From Desulfovibrio sp. (GTDB lineage: Bacteria > Desulfobacterota > Desulfovibrionia > Desulfovibrionales > Desulfovibrionaceae), in assembly GCA_017454325.1 (NCBI GenBank), contig JAFTDG010000040.1, forward strand, positions 1 through 53,136: a stretch of DNA of 53,136 nt. Direction: 5' to 3'. Shown here one piece after another: positions 34,893-41,828 of this stretch. The position numbers were made by a program, and so were the translations under genes. The notes under the pieces are model-generated. The model was not told where the DNA came from and ran no database searches. It saw nothing but the letters and a program-made list of their open reading frames with translations. How positions within the stretch are numbered: the first letter of the stretch is position 1; each line of letters starts with the position of its first letter.

Positions 34893-35600
34893 CTAGGTGT
34901 GCGCGTTGAGTAGGGATGACGTCGGGCTGCCGGCTGTCATAACGCCTTGACTGTCAGAGGCAGAATGGCAGGTACCAATGAGATCTTGCAGCATGGCATA
35001 TCTGTTGGATAATATCTTATATTGTGCCCCTTGTGTGCCAAGGGCGGCAGTAAGCTCGTTAACGGCGTCTTCACATAGACTCTGTGCTGATGTCCTAGTC
35101 AAGCCGCTGGTGAGTACGTTGTAAAGTGCATCGAATTTGCTGCCACCGCGATTGATGTTCGCATTGCCTACTGTGACAGTATCCATACCGCCCGGCCCAA
35201 GGCTGACCGTGCGCCCAGTGCTGTCAAGCACTTTCACGCCCTGCACCTCGGTATGCAACAGCGCATCAATATGTGTCTTTATGTCGGCAGCCATGGATTG
35301 TGCTGCAGGATCGTCCTGAGCTCCGGCACAGAGATCGCTCAGGTTTTTTACCTGTGCTATGAGTTCGGTGATGGCGTCTTGTGCGCCTTGTACGAGTGTT
35401 TGTGCTGAAGCCACATTGGCGGCAATAACGCCATAACGCTGTGCTGTAACATCCAGACCCGCAGCCAGGGTGCGGGATGCGGCATTAAGGCCATGACCGT
35501 TCGCTGGCGCACTCTGGCCGTTCATGATGCGGTTCAAAGCTAGTTCTGCAGCGAAATTGTTGTCACCTGATGATGCCGTGACGGTAGAGAAGAAGGACAT
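34893..35600 (-). CDS. Flagellin-like protein (first copy)
   Basis: 235 residues from the ATG at 35600 (AAGGAG upstream). Flagellin-type helices are visible: NAASRTLAAGLDVTAQRYGV, VQGAQDAITELIAQVKNLSD, and HTEVQGVKVLDSTGRTV, which stands where flagellins have FNGxKLLDG. A C-terminal helical segment follows (LCEDAVNELTAALGTQGAQY). The canonical flagellin N-terminus is absent, and two cysteines are present. It differs strongly from the next gene, so these are not a recent duplication. Start of a minus-strand series of probable flagellar genes. Confidence 0.7.
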   Translation of the reverse strand: MSFFSTVTASSGDNNFAAELALNRIMNGQSAPANGHGLNAASRTLAAGLDVTAQRYGVIAANVASAQTLVQGAQDAITELIAQVKNLSDLCAGAQDDPAAQSMAADIKTHIDALLHTEVQGVKVLDSTGRTVSLGPGGMDTVTVGNANINRGGSKFDALYNVLTSGLTRTSAQSLCEDAVNELTAALGTQGAQYKILSNRYAMLQDLIGTCHSASDSQGVMTAGSPTSSLLNAHT

Positions 35601-35767
35601 GCGGCTACGCTCCTTGTGGCCCATGCAGATGCTGGATTACCTTGCACGTCTTAACGGACGTCTGTAGCAAAAGATTAGGTGCCAGCGTATATTTTTTTGC
35701 AGGCGTAGACGGTGTTGCAGACCTGACGCCTTTACCTGGGCCGGCATCTGCACGGATAACAAGCGTG
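35601..35767. other. Intergenic region upstream of flagellin-like genes
   Basis: Holds two small inverted repeats, ACGTC-TTAACG-GACGT and AGGCGT...ACGCCT, plus a run of T at 35690-35696. No sigma-28 box is recognisable. A TGGCAC/TTTTGC pair on the minus strand resembles sigma-54 but has 13 instead of 10 bases between GG and GC. Confidence 0.4.
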
Positions 35768-37240
35768 TCAGTGCACGATGCGCAGCCGCCCGTTTTCCAT
35801 CTGGGCTTCGCGATTGATGCACAGGGGGGCATCGTCATCGTGATGTGAGACAAGGATAATCTGGATGTCGCGTTCTGCCAGTATGTCCAGCAGGTGCAGG
35901 TAGCCAAAGTGAGCAGAAGCGTCCAATCCAGAACAGGGTTCGTCAAGCAGGAGAATGTCCGGCTGGCCCATGAGGGCCCGTGCCAGAAAGAGTCGTCGCA
36001 GCTGCCCCGAAGAGAGTCGTCGGATTGACTGTTTCTCAAGATGTAGCAGTGCGGGGGGCTCCATCTCTGGAAAAAGCAGTTTTATGGCAGCTCTGGCTTC
36101 GGCAAACTCCGTATTGGAAAACTGCCGATATACGCCGATACTGTTATCAAAACCGGTGCAAACCATGTGAAGGGCATTCAGATCATAGCCATAGAGTGCC
36201 TGGGAGAGATCTGAAACAAGACGGATGCCGCGACGTACGGCGTCCAGCGTGACTACAGTGCCTCCTTCGCTGGGTAATATACGCGTAATGTGGCCACCAT
36301 CGGCCACAAATTCGTCTCCTGCCAGCAGACGCAGCAGGGTGGACTTTCCAGAACCATTGGCCCCGGTGATGCGCCAGTTTTCACCGCGGTGCAGGCTCCA
36401 GGTGATGTTGTGCAGCACTTTTGTATGGTCTATGTATACGCAGACGTTTTCCAGTTCCAGTAAGGGGCTGCCATCATCCTCGTGACGCCGGGGCGTGATG
36501 TATTGCTTCGGTGCCACTGCTGGTGCTTGCGACTGTGCTGAAGTGACTGGGGGGGCAGAGAAAAGGCGTCCTTCACGCATATAGCGTCGTCCTGCACACC
36601 AATGAGGTATGCTGGCAGGCCGGTGTGCACTCATAATCACGGTACAGTGGTCGGCATATGTTGCCAAAATGTCAAAAAAGATGTGCTGATAGCGAGTATC
36701 GAGACCATCGTCGTATTCGTCCAGCAGCAATAGGGCCGGTTTGCGCAATAATGCGCGCCCCAGCAACAGTAGACGTAGCTGGCCTTGGGAAAATGTGGGC
36801 AGGCGTCGTTCAAGCAGACCCTCAATATGCAGACTGCGAGCCATGGTTTCCACAGTATCTTCCAGTGCAGCGTCTGCCTGAGAGTAGAGCAGAGGGGTGT
36901 CTTCAAATCCGGTCAGCAGCAGATCCCGGCCAGATAGATCCCACGCCTGGCGTTGATACGTCTCCTGTTGCAGAGGGGAAACCAGTGCTGTCAACCCTCT
37001 GCCTGTCAAAGGGGACTCTTCCGGCCCGTCCATGCCGAGCCAGCGTATGTGGCCTTGGGCTGGCCAGAGCTCTCCGCGCAGCAGACGCAGCAGGGTGGAC
37101 TTTCCTGAGCCATTGGGCCCTAGCAATGCACAGTGGGCCCCGCGTTCCACTGTCCAGACGATGTCATGCAGTACCAGCGTATGACTGGCATCGCCAGGCA
37201 GAAACAGGCTGACGTGTTCTATGTCCACCAAGGCATGCAT
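35768..37240 (-). CDS. Double-domain ABC ATPase, ModF-like
   Basis: 490 residues with two complete ABC nucleotide-binding domains in one chain and no membrane segment, the layout of ModF/PhrA. Domain 1 has Walker A GPNGSGKST (residues 41-49), signature FSQGQLRLLLLGRAL, and Walker B LLLLDEYDDGLD. Domain 2 has Walker A GANGSGKST, signature LSSGQLRRLFLARAL, Walker B ILLLDEPCSGLD, and the H-loop VSHHDDD. Domain 1 departs from consensus in the signature (SQGQ) and has DEY where DEP is usual. ModF is linked to molybdate or tungstate handling, but no modABC genes are nearby. GGAGG precedes the ATG; it follows the PHP phosphatase after 23 bases. Confidence 0.88.
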   Translation of the reverse strand: MHALVDIEHVSLFLPGDASHTLVLHDIVWTVERGAHCALLGPNGSGKSTLLRLLRGELWPAQGHIRWLGMDGPEESPLTGRGLTALVSPLQQETYQRQAWDLSGRDLLLTGFEDTPLLYSQADAALEDTVETMARSLHIEGLLERRLPTFSQGQLRLLLLGRALLRKPALLLLDEYDDGLDTRYQHIFFDILATYADHCTVIMSAHRPASIPHWCAGRRYMREGRLFSAPPVTSAQSQAPAVAPKQYITPRRHEDDGSPLLELENVCVYIDHTKVLHNITWSLHRGENWRITGANGSGKSTLLRLLAGDEFVADGGHITRILPSEGGTVVTLDAVRRGIRLVSDLSQALYGYDLNALHMVCTGFDNSIGVYRQFSNTEFAEARAAIKLLFPEMEPPALLHLEKQSIRRLSSGQLRRLFLARALMGQPDILLLDEPCSGLDASAHFGYLHLLDILAERDIQIILVSHHDDDAPLCINREAQMENGRLRIVH

Positions 37241-37263
37241 ACTGCCTCCGCAACATTATCCGT

Positions 37264-38085
37264 TCAAAAAGGCCGGGTGTGTTTGCGACCACGGCTGATC
37301 ACAGTATACTCCTTAAAACCAAAAGCCTCGGCATAGGAGGCTAGACGGGCAAAAGCGCAGGCCACATCGTGGGCACTGTGTGCGTCGGAGGCAAAGGTGA
37401 TGGGCAATCCCAGTTGCACGGCCATACGCATGATGGGCGGGGCGGGGTATATCTCCCGGCACGGTTTGCGCAGGCCTGCTGAGGAAATTTCCATGCACAT
37501 GCCTGCATCACGCAGGGCCGTGAGCCCACGCAGTATCAGTGCCCGGCTCTCTGGTTTGGCAAGCCAGATGTGAAACTGCTCCACAGAAAAAATTTTGATC
37601 AGATCTGGATGGGAGGCCACATGAAACAGGCCAGAGCGTATCATGCGTTCCCAGGCTGCAAAGTACGCCAGGTAGTGTTGTTCGCATTCTTCCTGTGAAA
37701 AACCATGCCATGGAGTATCACTATCATCAAAACCCCACTGACCTATAAAATGTACGCTGCCCAGTAGAACGTCATAGTCGTACGCGGCACAGGCTTTACG
37801 AGTGAATTCTTCCTGACCGTCAAGCCAGTCCATCTCCATACCAAAAAGGGCCGTACATGGCCCACTTCCGTCGCGCAGGGCACAAACTTCACGCACATAG
37901 TCAGGCAGATGCTGTGTCAGTTGCTCCCGATATTCGTGCGTATAGTCAAAGCCTCTTGGCCTTGGGGAATGCTCGGTGAAGGCCATGTAGGTAAGCCCGC
38001 GTTGCACGGCTGCCGTGTACATGGCTTGCGGCGTATCCGCGCCATGGGAATAGCAGGTATGGGTATGCATGTCAGCTAGGATCAT
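37264..38085 (-). CDS. PHP-domain phosphatase, HisJ/HisK histidinol-phosphatase family
   Basis: Polymerase and histidinol phosphatase (PHP) metal-dependent hydrolase, cytoplasmic. The N-terminal metal motif is DMHTHTCYSHG (residues 5-15), further metal ligands lie in AFTEHSPR, GMEMDWL, LGSVHFIG and VASHPDL, and the last in ASDAHSAHD. Size fits HisJ (about 270). The ATG at 38085 is preferred over 38094, since GAAGG is then 9 bases upstream. No other his genes adjoin it; it sits between nfnB and the ModF-like gene with 23-base gaps on both sides, so its true substrate here may not be histidinol phosphate. Confidence 0.85.
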   Translation of the reverse strand: MILADMHTHTCYSHGADTPQAMYTAAVQRGLTYMAFTEHSPRPRGFDYTHEYREQLTQHLPDYVREVCALRDGSGPCTALFGMEMDWLDGQEEFTRKACAAYDYDVLLGSVHFIGQWGFDDSDTPWHGFSQEECEQHYLAYFAAWERMIRSGLFHVASHPDLIKIFSVEQFHIWLAKPESRALILRGLTALRDAGMCMEISSAGLRKPCREIYPAPPIMRMAVQLGLPITFASDAHSAHDVACAFARLASYAEAFGFKEYTVISRGRKHTRPF

Positions 38086-38108
38086 GGGGCACATCCTTCA
38101 AAAAGGCG

Positions 38109-39518
38109 TTAATTGGTAACCCTTTTGACGATTTCCCGCCCTGCCCTACGGCCTGCGCCCATGGCCAGGATGACCGTGGCTGCGCCGGTCACGATGTCTC
38201 CCCCGGCAAAGACGTTGGGGATGGAGGTTTCCCCAGTTTCTTCGTTCACTTCAATATAACCGCGTGCATTAAGCCGTAGGTTGGGAGTTGCTTCAAGCAA
38301 AATGGGGTTGGAGCGCGTGCCCAGGGCTACAATGGCGAGGTCTGTGGGCATATCATAGACTGCATCTGGTACGGGTATGGGCCGGCGGCGACCGGAATTA
38401 TCCGGCTCGCCAAGTTCCATTTTCTGCAAGGTTACAGAACAGAGCTTTGCCTCTTCGTTGCCGTTGAAACGTACCGGAGCAGAGAGCATGGCAAATTGAA
38501 CGCCCTCCTCCTCGGCATGTTCCACTTCCTCGCGGCGGGCAGGCATCTCCGCCCTTGTGCGGCGGTATACCACATGCACACTTTCTGCACCCATACGCAG
38601 AGCCGTACGGGCTGCATCCATGGCCACATTGCCCGCGCCAAAAACAGTGACATGTCTGCCGGGATAGGCGGGTGTATCCTGTTGTGGAAAATCGTAGGCG
38701 CGGCCAAGGTTGACGCGTGTAAGGTATTCATTGGCAGAAAAAACGCCTACTAGATTTTCACCGGGTATGCCAAGAAAAATAGGCAGTCCCGCTCCTACAC
38801 CAATAAATACTGCAGCGTATTCCTGCATGAGATCAGCCACGGCCACAGTTCGTCCGCCTACACTGTTCAGGTGGAAGGTTACACCGGCACCACGCAGGCC
38901 GTTAATCTCTGTACTTACCACGCCCTTGGGCAGACGAAAGGCCGGAATGCCATATATGAGCACGCCACCTGGTTCGTGCAGGGCTTCATATACATCCACC
39001 TTGAGCCCTGCGGCGGCACAGACGCCGGCACAGGTCAGGGATGACGGGCCGGATCCAATACAGGCCACTTTCCTGTCTTTTAGGGGAACGGCACACGCTG
39101 TTGTGCCCGTTACCTGTTCACAGGCGGTGGCGGCAATATGCGTGTCGGCCACAAAACGCTCCAGTCTGCCGATGGCCACTGGCTGGCCTTTTTTGCCAAG
39201 AATGCATTTGCCCTCACATTGGTGTTCCTGTGGGCACACACGGCCGCATACTGCGGGCAGGCTGTTGGTGGTTTTGATAACCCGGTAGGCACCTTCCAGA
39301 TCGTTTTGTGTTATATGACCGATGAAATCACGGATGGGCACTTCCACCGGACAGCCGGTCACACACAGGGGCTTTTTGCACTGGAGGCAGCGCGAGGCCT
39401 CCTGTATAGCCATTGCTGGCGTATACCCCAGCGCGACTTCGTCAAAATTGCCACGTCGTACGGCGGCAGGCTGACAGGGCATGTCTACGCGGGGAATTTT
39501 GCTGTTCTTAGTCTCCAT
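38109..39518 (-). CDS. nfnB: NADH-dependent ferredoxin:NADP+ oxidoreductase large subunit (NfnB, GltD-like)
   Basis: Catalytic subunit of the flavin-based electron-bifurcating transhydrogenase NfnAB, which couples NADH and reduced ferredoxin with NADP+ reduction. 469 residues from the ATG at 39518 (GGAGG upstream). N-terminal iron-sulfur ligands are CLQCKKPLCVTGCPV and CGRVCPQEHQCEGKC. The FAD motif is VACIGSGPSSLTCAGVCAAA near 150-170, and the NADPH motif is VFGAGNVAMDAARTALRMGA near 290. It overlaps nfnA by 11 bases. GltD of glutamate synthase has the same fold, but the NfnA partner directly upstream makes NfnB the better call. Confidence 0.9.
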   Translation of the reverse strand: METKNSKIPRVDMPCQPAAVRRGNFDEVALGYTPAMAIQEASRCLQCKKPLCVTGCPVEVPIRDFIGHITQNDLEGAYRVIKTTNSLPAVCGRVCPQEHQCEGKCILGKKGQPVAIGRLERFVADTHIAATACEQVTGTTACAVPLKDRKVACIGSGPSSLTCAGVCAAAGLKVDVYEALHEPGGVLIYGIPAFRLPKGVVSTEINGLRGAGVTFHLNSVGGRTVAVADLMQEYAAVFIGVGAGLPIFLGIPGENLVGVFSANEYLTRVNLGRAYDFPQQDTPAYPGRHVTVFGAGNVAMDAARTALRMGAESVHVVYRRTRAEMPARREEVEHAEEEGVQFAMLSAPVRFNGNEEAKLCSVTLQKMELGEPDNSGRRRPIPVPDAVYDMPTDLAIVALGTRSNPILLEATPNLRLNARGYIEVNEETGETSIPNVFAGGDIVTGAATVILAMGAGRRAGREIVKRVTN

Positions 39519-40347
39519 GGCTAACCCTCCACTGTTCCAGTGATACGGCTTCCTGTTCACGGAAGGCCGCAAGACGGCGACGGAGTTCGGCAAAATCCAC
39601 GGCATGTCCGTCAAATTCCGGCCCATCCACACAGGCAAACTTGGTTTTACCGTCCACAGTCACGCGGCAAGCGCCGCACATGCCGATGCCATCTACCATA
39701 ATGGGATTAAGGCTGACAGTAGTTTTGACGCCAAAAGGACGGGTAGTCTCCGCTACGGCAGCCATCATGGGTACGGGACCTACAGCTACCACTTCAAAGA
39801 CATTTTTGTCCTTTTCAAGGCGATCATGCAAAAGTTCTGTGACAAGGCCTTTGTGACCGTAGCTGCCATCGTCTGTCGAAATGAGCAGCTCATCCACAAA
39901 GACGCGCAGTTCCTGCTCGAACAGCAGTAGATCTTTGCTGCGTGCACCGATGATGCCCACAACATGGTTGCCAGCCAAGGCATGTCCCTTAGCAATATGG
40001 TGCATGGCAGCGATGCCCGTGCCTCCGCCCACGCAAACCACCGTACCGCGTTTTTCAATGTGCGTGGCATGCCCTAAAGGGCCACAGACGTCATGTATGA
40101 CGTCGCCCGCGCCCAGTGTTTCGAGCATGGAGGTGCTTTTCCCCAGAGCAAGGTAGACAATGGTGATGGTGCCCTTTTCCGGGTCGGTATCAGCTATGGT
40201 CTGAGGAATGCGCTCTCCGGTTGCGCTTATTCGCAGCTTGACATAATGCCCGGGTTGCGCCTTGCGGGCAATCTGTGGTGCATCTAGCTGCTGTTTGCTC
40301 GTTTTTCCCGGTATCAGGCTTTCCTTGTGTAAAATACGTGTGGGCAT
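39508..40347 (-). CDS. nfnA: NADH-dependent ferredoxin:NADP+ oxidoreductase small subunit (NfnA)
   Basis: FAD and NAD(H)-binding small subunit of NfnAB, of the ferredoxin-NADP reductase superfamily. 279 residues from the ATG at 40347 (AAGGAGCACCT upstream); a reading from 40407 adds 20 residues without a ribosome site. Visible are PGHYVKLRI (flavin site), VVCVGGGTGIAAMHHIAKGH (NAD site) and the C-terminal 2Fe-2S cysteines in GIGMCGACRVTVDGKTKFAC. The same fold occurs in the electron-transfer subunit of dihydroorotate dehydrogenase, but no pyrD adjoins. Confidence 0.9.
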   Translation of the reverse strand: MPTRILHKESLIPGKTSKQQLDAPQIARKAQPGHYVKLRISATGERIPQTIADTDPEKGTITIVYLALGKSTSMLETLGAGDVIHDVCGPLGHATHIEKRGTVVCVGGGTGIAAMHHIAKGHALAGNHVVGIIGARSKDLLLFEQELRVFVDELLISTDDGSYGHKGLVTELLHDRLEKDKNVFEVVAVGPVPMMAAVAETTRPFGVKTTVSLNPIMVDGIGMCGACRVTVDGKTKFACVDGPEFDGHAVDFAELRRRLAAFREQEAVSLEQWRVSHGD

Positions 40348-40446
40348 AGGTGCTCCTTGTATCGTCGGGTATGCAGGCATAGTAGCGGTCATCGGGGGGG
40401 CTTGCAAGTAACGGATAATAGTATTTTATATAATTATTTTACTATG

Positions 40447-40506
40447 TTAAGTCATTTTTTGACATATTCATAGAGTTTTTTTTGAAAAAAGGCTAATATG
40501 ACTTAA
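40447..40506. promoter_or_regulatory. 9-bp inverted repeat in AT-rich DNA
   Basis: TTAAGTCAT (40447-40455) and ATGACTTAA (40498-40506) are perfect inverted copies 42 bases apart in AT-rich DNA between nfnA and the small unknown gene. The interval holds TTGACA at 40459-40464. Looped operator or end repeats of a lost element are both possible. Confidence 0.35.
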
Positions 40507-40529
40507 TAAAGGGTCGATAAGACCTACGA

Positions 40530-40580
40530 CGAGTGGGGACAGAAAGCCGTATTGGAGAACGGGCTCAGCCATCCCCTTTG
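40530..40580 (+). other. Structured leader upstream of the small unknown gene
   Basis: GGGGA (40535-40539) can pair with TCCCC (40572-40576), enclosing a hairpin in which AGCC-GT pairs with AC-GGGCT (40545-40565). The loop ATTGGAGA presents a GGA. The gene's ribosome site ACGGAGGAA holds further GGA. It matches no riboswitch class I know. Confidence 0.35.
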
Positions 40581-40615
40581 CAAGGAAGCAGTGATCCATT
40601 CACGGAGGAATGGTC

Positions 40616-40900
40616 ATGTCGCAACATATTGGTGACGCGATCCAGACTGGAATATCGCCGCCGGAATACATTGATACCCTCATGTATGACCATGATCTAA
40701 CGTTGGTAGAGAGGTATCTTACTGTTCTGGAAGATAACAGAAAGGCTTGTCGTGCGGATATTACCGACGCGGATATGGCCCTTGATATGGCGGGCTTTGT
40801 ACGCTGCAAGTTGCGCGGCTCCCCGGAGTACCCGCAGATGTCATCGGCTTTGATGGCTTTAGCCTTGGTGCGGCGTGTGCCTGACGCCCCCGAGCAGTAA
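40616..40900 (+). CDS. Small protein of unknown function
   Basis: 94 residues (MSQHIGDAIQTGISPPEYID onward). The ATG at 40616 is chosen over 40610 because GGAGG then lies 7 bases upstream. Predicted mostly helical with an acidic centre (ITDADMALDMAGFVRCKLRG) and no signal peptide or membrane span. I recognise no domain. It stands alone on the plus strand between nfnA (minus) and a gene-poor region; its third-position GC-richness and strong ribosome site support that it is real. Confidence 0.6.
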   Translation: MSQHIGDAIQTGISPPEYIDTLMYDHDLTLVERYLTVLEDNRKACRADITDADMALDMAGFVRCKLRGSPEYPQMSSALMALALVRRVPDAPEQ

Positions 40901-40919
40901 GGGCACACTATTGTCCCTT
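40899..40919 (+). terminator. Weak terminator after the small unknown gene
   Basis: AAGGG and CCCTT (40899-40903, 40915-40919) form a short stem overlapping the stop codon, followed by TGTTGTAT. It is weak. Confidence 0.35.
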
Positions 40920-40997
40920 TGTTGTATACCGTAGTGAGCTCTAAGCCTCTCTGTGGTAGTTGAAGCAACAGCCTTGATATGCAAGGTATATTAAGGC

Positions 40998-41208
40998 GCA
41001 TTAGGTTTATGGGACGGCTCCAGGAGGGAACCGTCAAGCGCATGGGAATACGTCCATGCCTCCCTGGCAGCGAAGTGCATCGCGCCGTGGGAGTACAACC
41101 ACAACATCACTTTTCCGTGACATGATGGGGTTGTATGGCGTCCGTCTCTGCTGTCTTCTCCACTCGTTGGGGGCGGCAAGAACCAAGAGGTTCCTGTCGC
41201 CCCTTTTT
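40998..41208 (+). ncRNA. Candidate structured small RNA with terminator
   Basis: About 210 bases with no supported protein gene fold into five successive stem-loops. A is 41013-41035 (GACGG/CCGTC, loop AGGA). B is 41040-41059 (GCATGG/CCATGC). C is 41066-41086 (GGC-GCGA with TCGC-GCC). D is 41094-41135 (TACAACC/GGTTGTA enclosing CATCA/TGATG). E is a terminator. A TATATT at 40987-40992 could be the -10 box, but no -35 fits. Loop A exposes GGA, loop B has GGGAA, and other GGG/GGA sites follow, a composition reminiscent of CsrA-sponge RNAs. It does not match tmRNA, SRP RNA or RNase P RNA, and 6S RNA's long central bubble is not seen. Confidence 0.45.
41170..41208 (+). terminator. Strong terminator with no upstream protein gene
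   Basis: GGGGCG (41170-41175) pairs with CGCCCC (41198-41203), with GAACC-AAGA-GGTTC forming the upper stem, then five T (41204-41208). No supported gene ends within 250 bases upstream on this strand, implying that a non-coding transcript ends here. Confidence 0.85.
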
Positions 41209-41828
41209 GGTTGCAATGTATCCCGATGGCTTCGACTGGGGTGACTGGCCTGAGGGAGGACTCGGTATGAAAGGGGTATATTTACATCGGGAAATATAGT
41301 ATAAAATTTTCTGCGGGTATATGCCTTTGAGAAACCGTATGTCTGATACTGCTGCTTCTGACGACATTCTGCTGCCGTTGGCAATAGAGCCATTGCCTGT
41401 AGACGGTAGTATGGGCGAAATGCCTCCAGACCCGAATATCACCACGATATCGGAGGGATACGGTATGTCTGATGAACCGCCTGGCAAAGCGCCTGAAATT
41501 ATCTACGGCATCCACGCTTTTGCCGTGATATTGTTTTCTCCAAGATTTTTCATCCCGGAGCTGACGTCTGGTTTGGTAGTTGATGTTGTTGGTTAACGAC
41601 AAAACGTGTTGAGGGGCTGTTGGCAAAAGTTACGCTCATCGTTTCTGCTTTTTTTCGTTAAGTTCCCTCAATTTTCATGCTTCTTACTTCATTTCCTCAA
41701 TTGGTGGCGCACTACTCCCATACAAAGCACCATATTCGGGCATGAACAAGGTTATGTGATACGTTCACTGACTTCTGGGGGGACTTCAGACAGTAGCTGC
41801 CCCAGCTCATTCATGTCGCTGTGATCGG
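41209..41828. other. Gene-poor region
   Basis: About 620 bases with no coding region I can support. An open frame at 41321-41596 (91 residues, plus) includes a GGAGGG ribosome-like site at about 41454 before an internal ATG, but shows no domain. Several open frames occupy the opposite strand of the same stretch, so none is convincing. The octamer AATTGAGG occurs twice on the minus strand near 41670-41702. The DNA is AT-richer than the neighbours and may be decayed. Confidence 0.5.

Noticed and set aside
35601..35767. Sigma-54-like element upstream of the first flagellin-like gene
   Set aside because: TGGCAC and TTTTGC occur in order, but GG and GC are 13 bases apart; sigma-54 requires 10.
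35605..36039. 144-residue minus-strand frame at the 3' end of the ModF-like gene
   Set aside because: It is an out-of-frame reading of the second ABC domain and the sequence is Cys/Trp/Thr-rich without family resemblance.
41321..41596. 91-residue plus-strand open frame in the gene-poor region
   Set aside because: No domain, equally long frames on the other strand, and no supporting context. A GGAGGG before an internal ATG at 41465 leaves a 43-residue peptide possible, but this is not enough for a call.
41752..41820. Short peptide end (MNELGQLLSEVPPEVSERIT) after the membrane protein gene on the minus strand
   Set aside because: It reads like protein and may be a gene remnant, but 20 residues with no start signal or homologue recognisable by eye cannot be supported.
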